A stretch of 64,000 bases of DNA from Candidatus Poribacteria bacterium (GCA_026702755.1 JAPPBX010000068.1:1-64000); one strand, 5' to 3'. Positions 42,610 to 52,020 are shown, counted from the first letter of the stretch. Translations and numbers: made by a program. Notes: generated by a model from the letters alone, not told the origin.

Positions 42610-43382
42610 TTTGAAGTTGCTGCGTTTCTGAATTTCTGATGCTCCTCAGCAAATTTACGGGTTAGCAGAAAAGCGTCATTTCCGCATGCGATGAGTTGAA
42701 CCCCCAAGCTCAGCCACTGTTCACCACTCTCAAAGTCGTTGACATAACAACCCAAAGGGACATCGTGGGCTTGTGCGAGCCTGATGATTTGTTTTATAGC
42801 GTCTAAAAGTAGCGGATGGTCCAGCTCACCAGAGATCCCCATAGATGTGGATAGGTCATAAGGACCGATGAATACGACATCTAACTCACCAGTGGTGAGG
42901 ATGTCATTCAGGTTTTCAACGGCTTGAACGGTTTCAATCTGCCCAATGGCGAGGATTTCCTGATTTGCGCTGCGGACGTATTTTCTCGTATCAAGTTTTG
43001 TGAAGTCTCCATAATCGGTGTGTCCGATGCCAAACGCGACACCGCGGTCGCCTTCAGGCGCGTATTTTGTCCATTTTTTAATTTTTTCAATATCTTCACG
43101 AGATTCGACACGAGGAATCATAACACCCGTCGCACCAGCATCAAGTACCCGTGAAACAAAATGGCGTTCAAGTGCGGGTATACGCACAATACACGGGAGA
43201 TTTGAACCTCGCGCGTTCCGAATTATCCGCCCCATAGTTTCTATGGAAAAGGAACTATGTTCTAAGTCTGCAATAATAAAGTCTGCGCCAGCATTCGCAA
43301 GCAGCGTGGCAATCGCGGCACCACCGAATTCAAGTACAAATGTTCCAACGAGCACTTCCCCGCGTTTCAAAGATGCTTTCAC
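42606..43382 (-). CDS. HpcH/HpaI-type class II aldolase
   Basis: 258 residues of the pyruvate/phosphoenolpyruvate aldolase barrel. GADFIIADLEHSSFSIETM carries the base-proximal residues, GATGVMIPRVESREDI the pyruvate-binding Arg, QIETVQAVENL the metal Glu and FIGPYDLSTSMGI the metal Asp. Family members split 2-keto-3-deoxy acids into pyruvate and an aldehyde. Its 4-base overlap with iolC suggests it takes the place of the usual IolJ aldolase, or acts on a related sugar acid. That substitution is inference. Confidence 0.88.
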   Translation of the reverse strand: MKASLKRGEVLVGTFVLEFGGAAIATLLANAGADFIIADLEHSSFSIETMGRIIRNARGSNLPCIVRIPALERHFVSRVLDAGATGVMIPRVESREDIEKIKKWTKYAPEGDRGVAFGIGHTDYGDFTKLDTRKYVRSANQEILAIGQIETVQAVENLNDILTTGELDVVFIGPYDLSTSMGISGELDHPLLLDAIKQIIRLAQAHDVPLGCYVNDFESGEQWLSLGVQLIACGNDAFLLTRKFAEEHQKFRNAATSK

Positions 43383-43395
43383 GGATATAATTCCT

Positions 43396-45333
43396 CTAAT
43401 TTTCGATTGGGATTTCCGACATCAATTTCTGTGCTTCGCTAACCATTTTTGTCGGTACGGACATCTTTTCACCGATTGCGAGGATTAACAAATAGAAATC
43501 ATAAGCGGTTTGTAATTCGCCATTGAGGTGCGCACTTTCAGCAGCGTTGAAATAGCAAACGGTTGCCATTCTGTGACATTCTTCAACAAGAGATGGGATA
43601 TTCGCATAGCCATGGTTATAACCGGCAAGAATATAAGATTTTCCGGCTTCTTCCCATGAACGCTGTAGTTCAAATTGACGTGCGAGGCGCGTGTAATAAA
43701 CCGCGCCCTTTTTGGCATTTTTTCTGGCGAGACGCTGTTTCTCTGCGACTGTGTAAGCGAAGCGGGCGCGCGTATAACAGTTGGCGACGAGCTCTAAATC
43801 GTCTTTCCTGAGAAAGTTGTTCGCCTGTTTTTGGTAGAACCTACCGAGCCTTCTATAAAGCGTATGATACTGTCGGGTCCGTCCCTGTTGTTCATAGATT
43901 TGAATTTGTCGGAAGATGCGAAGGGCTTCCTCTTCGTGAGGGTATTGGATATCGCTATGAACCTGATCAAGTAGGAATTCCGGTGAGGCTTCTTCAATTA
44001 CGAGTCGATAGCTGCCAGATGCCCTGATTCGGGGTTGTATCGGTGTTACATCAATTATTTCTTCTTGTGGGACAGATATTGACTGTTCAAGCCATTCACG
44101 AAGGACCGCATTTTCATTCTCTGGTAATTTCTGAATGAGCGCAGCAATTTCCTCAACGGTTGGACTTACTGGAAGGACAATACCTGCAGTACTAAGTTTT
44201 TTGAACAGGTTATCTACAGTTTTGGTTACGCCTTGGTCGTCAGTAGAAAGGTGGCTTGCTCTGTGAATTTCTGCCAATGCGCTCGGGTAGTCTTGGTTTT
44301 CGATATAGCGTGTGGCGAGTGTATAATGTCTTTGAAGCTCGGCTGCCAGCTTTCCGCGTTTAATACCTTCCTCTTTCTGCCGCCGTTGAAAAAAGAGATT
44401 CTGATTCATCCGTTCTGCATCTGCAAGCGAAAGACGGAACGTTTTTCGGTATCGTTCGAGTGCTTCTATTAACCTTGAGTTATTGGAAGTGACGCTTGCA
44501 TTGATAAGCTGCGAAGCTTGCTTGACGTATTCATCTTGGCGAATCCGATCTAACTCTTCATACATCTCAGACGCACTTTGATGACGTTCTTGGAGTTGTC
44601 GATGGAGCGCCTTCTGTAAGAAATTGCGGAGTACTTCCGGGCATCTGTGGATTTCTTCAATTTCGCCAGCTGCTTTCTTTTTATCAATTTCTTTATTTTC
44701 GCCTGAGAAGGGAAATCGTCCAGTTACCGCTTGATACAAAATTAATGCAGTGGAATAGAGATCAGCCCGGTAATCATAGGCACCATAGTGCTGTTCGGGT
44801 GCCATGTAGCGTCGAGTGCCAGCCATAGTTTCAGCGAACTCGGTTGTCTCACCAAATATACGAGCGATGCTGAAATCGGCGACTTTCGCTTGTTTTTCAG
44901 TTGTGAGTAGTATATTTTGCGGTTTGATGTCGCGGTGCATAATCTTGTGCGTATGCGCTTCTTCGAGTCCACGACAGATGTCCAAACCGATATTGAGTGT
45001 ATCTGTTAAGCTGAGTGCCCCTTCCTGCATGAGGTCGTGAAGACTCTTGCCCTCAACATACTCCATCACTATCCACGCGACATAGTCACCCTCTCCGGGT
45101 TCAACGGTATGAATAGAGACGATATTTGGATGTCCCCAAATCTGTGACATTGCCTGAAACTCGGTTAGCAAAAACTTCATTCTACTGGCAGGATAGGCAG
45201 TTTTTGCCAAGGCTTTAATCGCAACAGTCCGGTTCGTCATCTCTTCGCGGGCGCGAAAGACCGACGAGAACCCACCCGAATTGAGAAACTCAAGCAATCT
45301 ATATTTACCTAAGATTAATTGGTCAATCTGCAT
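43396..45333 (-). CDS. Soluble Hanks-type Ser/Thr protein kinase with helical C-terminal region
   Basis: 645 residues. Kinase domain about 10-265: Gly loop YRLLEFLNSGGFSSVFRA, ATP Lys in VAIKALAK, catalytic loop HRDIKPQNIL, and metal loop ADFSIARIFG, where the usual DFG is DFS. AGTRRYMAPEQ completes the activation segment. About 270-645 is helical and TPR-like (SALAEIHRASHL; TRQYHTLYRRLGRFYQKQAN; LVANCYTRARFAYTVAEKQR). No membrane helix, unlike PknB. A TTGACA-17-TAATTT promoter lies upstream. Its stop is 13 bases before the aldolase start, so it seems to lead the inositol operon. Partner proteins probably bind the C-terminal repeats. Confidence 0.9.
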   Translation of the reverse strand: MQIDQLILGKYRLLEFLNSGGFSSVFRAREEMTNRTVAIKALAKTAYPASRMKFLLTEFQAMSQIWGHPNIVSIHTVEPGEGDYVAWIVMEYVEGKSLHDLMQEGALSLTDTLNIGLDICRGLEEAHTHKIMHRDIKPQNILLTTEKQAKVADFSIARIFGETTEFAETMAGTRRYMAPEQHYGAYDYRADLYSTALILYQAVTGRFPFSGENKEIDKKKAAGEIEEIHRCPEVLRNFLQKALHRQLQERHQSASEMYEELDRIRQDEYVKQASQLINASVTSNNSRLIEALERYRKTFRLSLADAERMNQNLFFQRRQKEEGIKRGKLAAELQRHYTLATRYIENQDYPSALAEIHRASHLSTDDQGVTKTVDNLFKKLSTAGIVLPVSPTVEEIAALIQKLPENENAVLREWLEQSISVPQEEIIDVTPIQPRIRASGSYRLVIEEASPEFLLDQVHSDIQYPHEEEALRIFRQIQIYEQQGRTRQYHTLYRRLGRFYQKQANNFLRKDDLELVANCYTRARFAYTVAEKQRLARKNAKKGAVYYTRLARQFELQRSWEEAGKSYILAGYNHGYANIPSLVEECHRMATVCYFNAAESAHLNGELQTAYDFYLLILAIGEKMSVPTKMVSEAQKLMSEIPIEN

Positions 45334-45375
45334 AATGGTAGCTTGAACGGGACAGGATACGACTTTATAGTAATA

Positions 45376-45404
45376 AAATTAACAAAATTAAGATTAATTG
45401 TCAA
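45376..45404 (-). promoter_or_regulatory. Promoter of the kinase/inositol operon
   Basis: Minus-strand TTGACA (45399-45404), 17 bases, TAATTT (45376-45381), about 45 bases before the kinase start. Confidence 0.6.
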
Positions 45405-45428
45405 TACAAAAAGACATTTTTAACAGGT

Positions 45429-46088
45429 TTAAGCCAGATTATCCGCTGAACGGGCGCGTTGCACCTCTTTGACAAGCCTCTCAGCCCTCTCGGTGAGCGT
45501 TGCAAATTCACCAGCTGCAATGAGTTGATTATTAACAAGCGCACTTCCGACTCCCAATACGGTGGCACCGGCAGTGATGAACTCAGCAGCGTTTTCCGCG
45601 CTGATGCCGCCTGTTGGAACGAGCGGAATCTGAGGCAGAGGTGCTTTCACGTCTTTGATATAGGCAGGACCTACACTGCTTGAAGGGAAGACTTTCACAT
45701 AATCTGCTCCTGTTTCCCATGCGGCTAAAATCTCTGTTGGCGTAAAGGCACCGGGAATAACGACTTTGCCGTAGCGGTTACAGATCTCAATTACGTCTGG
45801 TTTCGTAACTGGACTGACGATGAATTCAGCACCAGCCAGCATCGCCGCCCGCGCTGTTTCTGCATCCAGTACCGATCCTGCACCAACGAGAACGGCCTCT
45901 CCATACGCCGATGAAACATCGTTAATGACTTGTAACGCATCCGGGGTCGTCATCGTCACTTCAATTACGTTAACACCGCCAGCAAGAATTGCTGCTGCCG
46001 TCTCAATTAACTCATTTGCGCTGTTGGCACGAATTATAGCGACAATACCACACGCTTCAATCCGTTGCATTTGTTCTAATTTTGTCAT
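45429..46088 (-). CDS. eda: KDPG/KHG aldolase
   Basis: 219 residues of the class I aldolase family that splits 2-keto-3-deoxy-6-phosphogluconate, or 4-hydroxy-2-oxoglutarate, into pyruvate plus aldehyde. IVAIIRANSANELIETAAAI at the start, the active Glu in VIEVTMTTPDAL, GAGSVLD, FIVSPVTKPDVIEICNRY, PGAFTPTEILAAW, and the Schiff-base Lys in ADYVKVFPSSSVG. It sits just upstream of the kinase gene but is separated from it by a promoter. Together with the HpcH aldolase it points to sugar-acid breakdown. Confidence 0.93.
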   Translation of the reverse strand: MTKLEQMQRIEACGIVAIIRANSANELIETAAAILAGGVNVIEVTMTTPDALQVINDVSSAYGEAVLVGAGSVLDAETARAAMLAGAEFIVSPVTKPDVIEICNRYGKVVIPGAFTPTEILAAWETGADYVKVFPSSSVGPAYIKDVKAPLPQIPLVPTGGISAENAAEFITAGATVLGVGSALVNNQLIAAGEFATLTERAERLVKEVQRARSADNLA

Positions 46089-46172
46089 GGACCTCCTTTT
46101 AATTGCTTGAGGTTACGAGGTACTTCTCAATATCCATCTATAAAGTAATGCTTAAAAAGGTGATATTTTTTC

Positions 46173-46201
46173 TTGCGATTTTTCTGTTAATATGCTATCA
46201 T
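46173..46201 (+). promoter_or_regulatory. Promoter of the CNNM/CorC pair
   Basis: TTGCGA, 17 bases, TATCAT, about 94 bases before the first gene. Confidence 0.55.
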
Positions 46202-46294
46202 TAAACATACAAAGCAAGCCGGATTACAAATTACCGCTAATAATGGCACTTTTCGGCACACGAGCTGCGCTGATAAATTGTCTCCTAAAAAAGA

Positions 46295-47641
46295 ATGGAA
46301 GTTGTTCCACTACTCCCTTATCTGCTCGGTTTAACAGGGTTACTTGTCCTCTCAGGATTTTTCTCCGGATCTGAGACGGCTTTATGTGCACTTACTCAAG
46401 TCCAAATTGAGCGACTCCGTCTTGAAAAAGGCGGTGCATCTGCAATTGTCAATTTTGTTGACAACCCACGCAGATTGTTTATTACCGTTCTGCTTGGTAA
46501 TAACCTTGTCAACGTCTCGTTCGCGATCCTCATGCTATGGCTCGTTAAGCGAGTTCTCCCCAGCTATACAGAGGTTCTCCACTTTGCCACAGCCACAGCC
46601 GCCAGTGTCCTCCTTATGCTCATCTTCGGTGAGATGACTCCGAAGAGCTTCGCAATCAAACACGCGGAATTCTTTGCGAAAATAGCAGCACCCCCGCTAT
46701 GGGTATTTTCCGTTCTTATTTCACCGTTACGTTCTTTATTGCGCAAAATCATCGATTTTCTCATCCCAATATTCGGTGGACATCCATCACCTACAGAACA
46801 CCTCACAGCATCAGATCTTAAAGAAATCCTTGATACTTACCAAGAGGAAGCACTTCCAGCCGATGAACGAGAAATTGTGGGCAATATTCTTCAATTACGC
46901 GACATTGAGGCGAAAGAAATTATGGTGCCACGTACTGAAGTCATCGCAGTTCCAACGTCAAATACCATTCAAGAAACACTAAAGCAGGCAAAGGAACATG
47001 GATTTTCACGCATTCCAGTTTATCAAGAGCAAATTGACAATATCTGTGGTATCTTCTACGTTAAAGATTTTGCACTGTGGCGGCACACTGCAATAGATTC
47101 ACTGACGATTGATGCCTTCCTTGAAAAACGGGACCAGATTTCTGAGGTACCGTCCAGTACCTCTCTCATCCGTGAATGTTTCTTCGTCCTTGAGACCCGT
47201 AAAATTGGGATGTTGTTACTACAACTTACACGTGAAAAAACCAAAATGGCGATTCTTCAAGATGAGTACGGCGGTGTTTCAGGAATTGTCACCACCGAAG
47301 ACATTGTTGAACAGGTCGTCGGGGATATTGTTGACGAACACGACAGAGACGATTCTCCGCCTGATTTTGTCAAACACTCTGAAGAACCGTTGTTACTTGA
47401 AACTTCCGGACGTATGAGCATCCGGGAACTCAATCAGCAATTTGAACTAAAACTCAGTGAAGATGACGCTGACACTATTGGCGGTTATGTCCTTGGTCTC
47501 TTCGGACGAATTCCGTCCGTTGGCGAATCATATACCGATGAGAACGGCATCAAATTTGAAATTACCACTACAGAAGGCAACGCTATTACAGGTTTGTTTA
47601 TCAAAATGCCGGTTACCCACGAAACTAAGGCGGAAGCATAA
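46295..47641 (+). CDS. CNNM/CorC family membrane transporter (DUF21-CBS-CorC_HlyC)
   Basis: 448 residues. DUF21 membrane domain about 1-190: FFSGSETALCALTQVQIERL, then LLGNNLVNVSFAILMLWLV and FGEMTPKSFAIKHAE. Two CBS domains follow, about 205-330 (MVPRTEVIAVPTSNTIQETL; FSRIPVYQEQIDNICGIFYV; ILQDEYGGVSGIVTTEDIVE). A CorC_HlyC domain ends it (LSEDDADTIGGYVLGLFGRI). CNNM relatives export Mg2+ or couple it to Na+, with CBS domains sensing Mg-ATP. No strong ribosome binding site is seen. It pairs with the next gene, 27 bases away. Confidence 0.92.
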   Translation: MEVVPLLPYLLGLTGLLVLSGFFSGSETALCALTQVQIERLRLEKGGASAIVNFVDNPRRLFITVLLGNNLVNVSFAILMLWLVKRVLPSYTEVLHFATATAASVLLMLIFGEMTPKSFAIKHAEFFAKIAAPPLWVFSVLISPLRSLLRKIIDFLIPIFGGHPSPTEHLTASDLKEILDTYQEEALPADEREIVGNILQLRDIEAKEIMVPRTEVIAVPTSNTIQETLKQAKEHGFSRIPVYQEQIDNICGIFYVKDFALWRHTAIDSLTIDAFLEKRDQISEVPSSTSLIRECFFVLETRKIGMLLLQLTREKTKMAILQDEYGGVSGIVTTEDIVEQVVGDIVDEHDRDDSPPDFVKHSEEPLLLETSGRMSIRELNQQFELKLSEDDADTIGGYVLGLFGRIPSVGESYTDENGIKFEITTTEGNAITGLFIKMPVTHETKAEA

Positions 47642-47668
47642 CAACAACAGATACCGGATACAAAGCAA

Positions 47669-49030
47669 TTGAAAATTCTTCTATTATCGCTCTTTTTAAT
47701 CGGTGCGAGTAGCACAGCGCAGATCGCTGTGCTAAGTTCGTTTGTGCTGGCAGTTCTTATCTGTCTTGTCCTGTCAGCTTTCTATTCCGGTTCTGAAACA
47801 GCCTTAGTGTCTGTCAATAAAATCCGGATTAACCAACTTGTTGAATCCGAGAATACCAAAGCGGGTATCATTCACCGTTTAGTAGAATCACCGCAGCGGA
47901 TGCTCGCACTCACACTCGTGGGAACGAACCTTGCAAACGTGCTTATCGCACAATTCGGTGAAGGACTCGTCTCGCGCGGATTCCCAAACCTCACGGTAAG
48001 TCTACAAGGTGCCATTGCGACTGTTGGCATAACGACCTTGCTCCTTATTTTTGGAGAAATTTTACCGAAAACTATCTTCCGTGTCAAGGCAGATGCGTTA
48101 GCACTGCGCTACGCCTACCTCTTACGCCTCTCTGAATGGGTTTTAGCACCGCTTATCTATTTCGTGCAAACTTTGACGCAGTTCATCGTTAAACCTGCAG
48201 ATAAAGGGTCAAGCAGACCAAGCCCTGATGCTCAACGTGAAGAGTTACGCCTCCTCGCAACGATGGGTGAACGTTCCGGTAACTTGTACACAGACCAGCG
48301 ACGGATGATTCATAGCCTGCTCAATCTACAAGATCGGACAGTTGAACAAGTTATGGTCCCACTTGTCGATATCGTTGCGATTGAAAAAAATACAAGATGC
48401 GAAGATTTTTTGCAAATCGCCGCTGACTCCGGCTTTTCAAGAATCCCAGTCTACGAGGAACAGATTTATAATATCGTTGGGATTGTCAACCTCCTTGATG
48501 TTATTTACAATGATGTTGAATCAGAAACTGCCTTAAATTCTCACGACGAATTGGACGCTCTGCCCGAAACGGTTGAACCGTTTATCCGAAAGGTGTTGCA
48601 CGTCCCCGAATCCAAAAATATCAATGCGCTTCTCAAAGAGATCCAGCATACTCGGCATACGATGGTATTTGCTGTTGATGAGTATGGTGGCACCGTTGGT
48701 CTTGTCACTATCGAAGACCTGGTTGAAGAAATTGTCGGCGAATTTGCCGATGAACGCGATGCTCCCGAACTTATCCGTTTAATTGCAACTAACATCCTCG
48801 AGTGCGATGGAAGAACCGAAGTAGATCTTCTTGAAGAACATTATGGGCTCGCAATTCCTGAAGGTGACTATGAGACTGTCGCCGGTTATATTCTGGATCG
48901 GACCGGTACTATTCCGAAAACTGGCACTGAACTTGATTTAGATGATGCTATCATCACAGTCATAGATGCCGATCCACGTGCTATCCGCAAGGTTCGCATC
49001 CGGCGACGACTCGGACGTTTTACCTCTTAA
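47669..49030 (+). CDS. CNNM/CorC family membrane transporter, second of a tandem pair
   Basis: 453 residues from a TTG at 47669; no clear ribosome binding site, so the exact start is uncertain. Same layout as the preceding gene: DUF21 (FYSGSETALVSVNKIRINQL; LVGTNLANVLIAQFGEGLV; FGEILPKTIF), two CBS domains (VMVPLVDIVAIEKN; FSRIPVYEEQIYNIVGIVNL; AVDEYGGTVGLVTIEDLVEE) and CorC_HlyC (YETVAGYILDRTGTIP). Tandem, clearly divergent CNNM genes are common in bacteria and may work as a heterodimer; that is inference here. Confidence 0.92.
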   Translation: MKILLLSLFLIGASSTAQIAVLSSFVLAVLICLVLSAFYSGSETALVSVNKIRINQLVESENTKAGIIHRLVESPQRMLALTLVGTNLANVLIAQFGEGLVSRGFPNLTVSLQGAIATVGITTLLLIFGEILPKTIFRVKADALALRYAYLLRLSEWVLAPLIYFVQTLTQFIVKPADKGSSRPSPDAQREELRLLATMGERSGNLYTDQRRMIHSLLNLQDRTVEQVMVPLVDIVAIEKNTRCEDFLQIAADSGFSRIPVYEEQIYNIVGIVNLLDVIYNDVESETALNSHDELDALPETVEPFIRKVLHVPESKNINALLKEIQHTRHTMVFAVDEYGGTVGLVTIEDLVEEIVGEFADERDAPELIRLIATNILECDGRTEVDLLEEHYGLAIPEGDYETVAGYILDRTGTIPKTGTELDLDDAIITVIDADPRAIRKVRIRRRLGRFTS

Positions 49031-49106
49031 CATTCACAGCTACAGCGGTCTAATTCTTTATACTATTAGGTTATTTGATGTTAGACAGGATTTAGGCACA
49101 TTCCGT

Positions 49107-49871
49107 TTAAAGAATTCCGAGCGGCGGCATTACAACGATTTCCTCGGTCACCATACCGGGCGGCTGCTGACAGATAGAGATAATCGTATCTGCAACATGT
49201 TCGGGTTTTAACATTTGGTCAAAGTCGGGGTGTTGCGGGACATCATCCCAAAATGGTGTATGCACCGAGCCGGGTAGCACTGCAGTAACTCGAACATTCT
49301 GCTGGCGAACCTCACTGGCTAAAACTTTTGTTAGTGCTAACGCCCCTGCCTTTGCGGCGCAATAAGCAGCCGAGGCTTCAAACGCTACCTTTGCTGCGAT
49401 CGAAAGTACGTTGATAATTTGCCCACCACCTTGTGCCAACATGGACGGAAGCGCATACTTCGCGCAGAGGTAAATCGCCTTTAAATTTGAATTAAGGACC
49501 GCGTCCCAGTCGTCCGGAGCGAAATCAACAACTGGTCCGAAATGACCGATTCCGGCGTTGTTGACAAGGATATCCACGTGTTGGTAAACATCCAGGGTCC
49601 GTTCAATCAGTCGCTGCACAGCATCCGCGTCAGTGACATCTGTAGGAACAGCAAGTATGGAATCGGGGTTAGAAACCCCTCCTACGCTAAGCTCGCGTGC
49701 CACCTGTTGGAGTGTTTCGCGTGTTCGGGCAGCGAGCACAACTTTCGCACCTGCTGCTGCGAAAGCGGAAGCGGTTGCTTTACCTATTCCTTTTGATGCC
49801 CCGGTAACCACCACGACCTTTCCGTGAAGTCTTCCTATCTCTGTCGCATTAGGATGACTCGGAGAAACCAT
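49107..49871 (-). CDS. Short-chain dehydrogenase/reductase
   Basis: 254 residues from the ATG at 49871, with GGAGGTGA directly upstream; an upstream GTG at 49883 overlaps this site. Classical SDR: cofactor motif VVVTGASKGIGKATA, NNAGIGHFGP, catalytic Ser in NVLSIAAKVAFEAS, Tyr and Lys in AAYCAAKAGAL, then LPGSVHTPFWDD. An Arg after the first beta-alpha unit (LAARTRET) suggests NADP(H). Substrate unknown. Confidence 0.9.
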   Translation of the reverse strand: MVSPSHPNATEIGRLHGKVVVVTGASKGIGKATASAFAAAGAKVVLAARTRETLQQVARELSVGGVSNPDSILAVPTDVTDADAVQRLIERTLDVYQHVDILVNNAGIGHFGPVVDFAPDDWDAVLNSNLKAIYLCAKYALPSMLAQGGGQIINVLSIAAKVAFEASAAYCAAKAGALALTKVLASEVRQQNVRVTAVLPGSVHTPFWDDVPQHPDFDQMLKPEHVADTIISICQQPPGMVTEEIVVMPPLGIL

Positions 49872-49939
49872 GTTCACCTCCACATTTCCACTACGCGCTT
49901 GAATTCGTTAATGTTGGTGCCCACAACGACAAAAAAGTT

Positions 49940-50033
49940 AGGACTTGCGCATATCCGTTCTGTGTGCTGGCGTGGTTAGAAGCTTCGTCCGATGTAAATA
50001 GACACCAACCAGAGATGCGGGTACGTAAGTCCT
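49940..50033. repeat. Inverted repeat of the AGGACTTRCG family
   Basis: AGGACTTGCG (49940-49949) and CGTAAGTCCT (50024-50033) face each other 74 bases apart. The same word (AGGACTTACGCA) is at 58159-58170, before another gene. Confidence 0.45.
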
Positions 50034-50045
50034 GAGAAAGCATAT

Positions 50046-50624
50046 TTAGGATATTTGGACGCACCTCAAAAACTCTGCCCGCGTTGAACTATCCTCGCGG
50101 AAGGCACCGCGCATGACATTCGTTGCCATCCTCGGTGCTTGTTTTTCGACACCGCGTGCCATCATACACAGGTGTTGCCCCTCCATCACGACCGCGACAC
50201 CTCTCGGATCAAGTGCGGTTTCGAGTGCCTCGGCAATTTCACGTGTGAGACGTTCTTGTACTTGCAAACGTCGAGAAAACATATCCACGATGCGCGGGAT
50301 TTTACTCAGACCGATGATCCGGTTTTTCGGAAGATACCCAACGTGACATTTGCCCCAAAAAGGGAGGATATGATGTTCACAGAGACTGTAAAATTCAATG
50401 TCTCTGACAATCACCATTTCGTCAAAGTCTTCGTCAAAGATAGCACCGTTCAGAATATCATCAACGTTTTGATGGTAGCCGCTTGTCAAAAATTCCATCG
50501 CCTTCGCGGCGCGGTGTGGCGTTTTCACCAAGCCTTCGCGGCTCGGGTCTTCACCTAAAGTCTCAAGAATTTTGGTGAACAGCCCCGTTAATTCTGGGGT
50601 AACGTTAGCCTGATCAAACTCCAT
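50046..50624 (-). CDS. folE: GTP cyclohydrolase I
   Basis: 192 residues from the ATG at 50624 ([20 protein letters not shown]); the open frame goes further but overlaps the next gene in an unlikely sequence. It converts GTP to dihydroneopterin triphosphate, the first step to folate, biopterin and queuosine. Zinc ligands: Cys and His in [12 protein letters not shown], Cys in HLCMMARG. Other motifs: [40 protein letters not shown]. The next gene upstream in the operon makes the following pterin step. Confidence 0.94.
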   Translation of the reverse strand: MEFDQANVTPELTGLFTKILETLGEDPSREGLVKTPHRAAKAMEFLTSGYHQNVDDILNGAIFDEDFDEMVIVRDIEFYSLCEHHILPFWGKCHVGYLPKNRIIGLSKIPRIVDMFSRRLQVQERLTREIAEALETALDPRGVAVVMEGQHLCMMARGVEKQAPRMATNVMRGAFREDSSTRAEFLRCVQIS

Positions 50625-50685
50625 TATATTAAAATATGTCTCCGTCGCGCTCTTTTTTCCTACGCCTACTGCACAGAGAAACAGA

Positions 50686-51513
50686 TCACTCGCCATAGTA
50701 GTCGAAATGATTTTTGGGTGTTTCCCGTAAGCGAAGGCGGTGTAAAACCACCGGGCGCAAGTTCGGTTCCAGCACATCCCAAAGCACTTTGACAAAGTTC
50801 TCCGAGGTTGGATTGAGCATCTCAAACTCAGGCGTATCAAGATTCAGATGCTTGTAATCGAAACGTGCATAGACCTGTTTATGAACGACCTCGTCAAGAA
50901 GATTCAAACCCGCAACCAGACCGGTTCTCGCATCCACGTCACCTTTTACGGTAACTTCAAGCACATAGTTATGCCCATGTCCAGCTGGGTTATTACACTT
51001 TCCGAAGATGTCCAGGTTCTCTTCGTCACTGAGCGCGTGGCTGTGCAAGCGATGGGCTGCACTGAATTCGTAGACTTTGGTAAGATAAACCATCAGTTCT
51101 TCCCCATAGTAGTCTGTAAAATTCGTGGCACTCTCGTAAAGTCGCACTCTGTGCAACATCCGATCTGGTAGAGACAGCACAAACCGTTGCCAAATCTCAA
51201 TAGCGATGTTCTCACATGTCGGTTGCAGGTGCGGTTTCTTCGAGAAAACCGGGTGCTGACGGTTCAGATGCTTGTGATCGTAATTGGCGATTACTTCCGT
51301 CTTCAACAAAGCGTCCAAGGTCACCAAATTGATAACCATACCGTCATCCGCATCCACACTACCTTTGACCATTACTTCAAGCACATAGTTATGCCCGTGG
51401 CTGTTTGGATTTGCGGATGCGCCAAACAACTCAAAGTTCTCAGCATCGCTTAATTCAGGGATACGGTTGTAATGTGATGCCTCAAACGCTGTCTGCCGGG
51501 TTAAGTAGTACAT
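50686..51513 (-). CDS. queD: Double-domain 6-pyruvoyl/6-carboxy-tetrahydropterin synthase
   Basis: 275 residues, two PTPS/QueD folds fused head to tail; normal proteins have one fold of about 120-140. Domain 1 (about 1-135): [47 protein letters not shown]. Domain 2 (about 138-275): [45 protein letters not shown]. The three zinc His are present in both. The catalytic Cys is only in domain 2 (FGKC); domain 1 has FGAS. It follows folE's substrate, dihydroneopterin triphosphate, towards queuosine (QueD) or tetrahydrobiopterin. The folE start is 62 bases downstream. Confidence 0.87.
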   Translation of the reverse strand: MYYLTRQTAFEASHYNRIPELSDAENFELFGASANPNSHGHNYVLEVMVKGSVDADDGMVINLVTLDALLKTEVIANYDHKHLNRQHPVFSKKPHLQPTCENIAIEIWQRFVLSLPDRMLHRVRLYESATNFTDYYGEELMVYLTKVYEFSAAHRLHSHALSDEENLDIFGKCNNPAGHGHNYVLEVTVKGDVDARTGLVAGLNLLDEVVHKQVYARFDYKHLNLDTPEFEMLNPTSENFVKVLWDVLEPNLRPVVLHRLRLRETPKNHFDYYGE

Positions 51514-51548
51514 CGGTTTTTGCACCGTTAACTTGTGTGCTTAGCGAT

Positions 51549-51914
51549 CTACGCATTGTGCCGCGGAGGTACTACGAGTTCGTCACCAACGGACTCATAT
51601 TGGACTGTCATAAGCCATTCGCCTGTTCCACGTATCTGGACATTGCACTTTTTCAGCCACTCGATTAAGGTGACGCTGTCGCGTGCCTCCCATTCGCAAA
51701 CCAATCGTCCTGACAGCGTATCGCACAAGACTCGGATGCTGCTTACGTCGGCGTTTTCTTCTTCTTTGAAACGTTTCAGTAGACGTGCGACATCTTGACG
51801 CGTCATGCAGGCGATTGCATGAGTAGAAATAAATTTAGGCACTTTTAATTTTACCTTGCGGAGGAATAACGGACGCTTCGACTTTGATAGACGTTCCTCA
51901 TATCCGCTCTCCAT
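51549..51914 (-). CDS. Small protein resembling DUF4242 (nickel-binding-like ferredoxin fold)
   Basis: 121 residues. The core (about 27-95: PKFISTHAIACMTRQDVARL, then LVCEWEARDSVTLIEWLKKC) has the order of the DUF4242 fold, in which a Cys and His set may bind a metal. Four Cys lie near 36, 64, 73 and 90. The ATG at 51914 and the next residues lie in a dispersed repeat (51890-51929), so the true start may be a later codon. Function unknown. It is 35 bases upstream of the PTPS gene on the same strand. Confidence 0.5.
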   Translation of the reverse strand: MESGYEERLSKSKRPLFLRKVKLKVPKFISTHAIACMTRQDVARLLKRFKEEENADVSSIRVLCDTLSGRLVCEWEARDSVTLIEWLKKCNVQIRGTGEWLMTVQYESVGDELVVPPRHNA

Positions 51915-51929
51915 TACATTACGAGCTAC
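51890..51929. repeat. Dispersed repeat, copy 1
   Basis: 27 bases at 51903-51929 match 61237-61263 with one difference; an outer GACGTTCC is shared too. The copy overlaps the assumed start of the gene at 51549-51914. Confidence 0.7.
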
Positions 51930-52020
51930 AGATTTTGTGACTATCTCAAGAGGTGACCTCTGTTAGACGAACACCGCTTAAAGGATAACTGAAAACCAAA
52001 AACCGACAACCATTCTTCCT

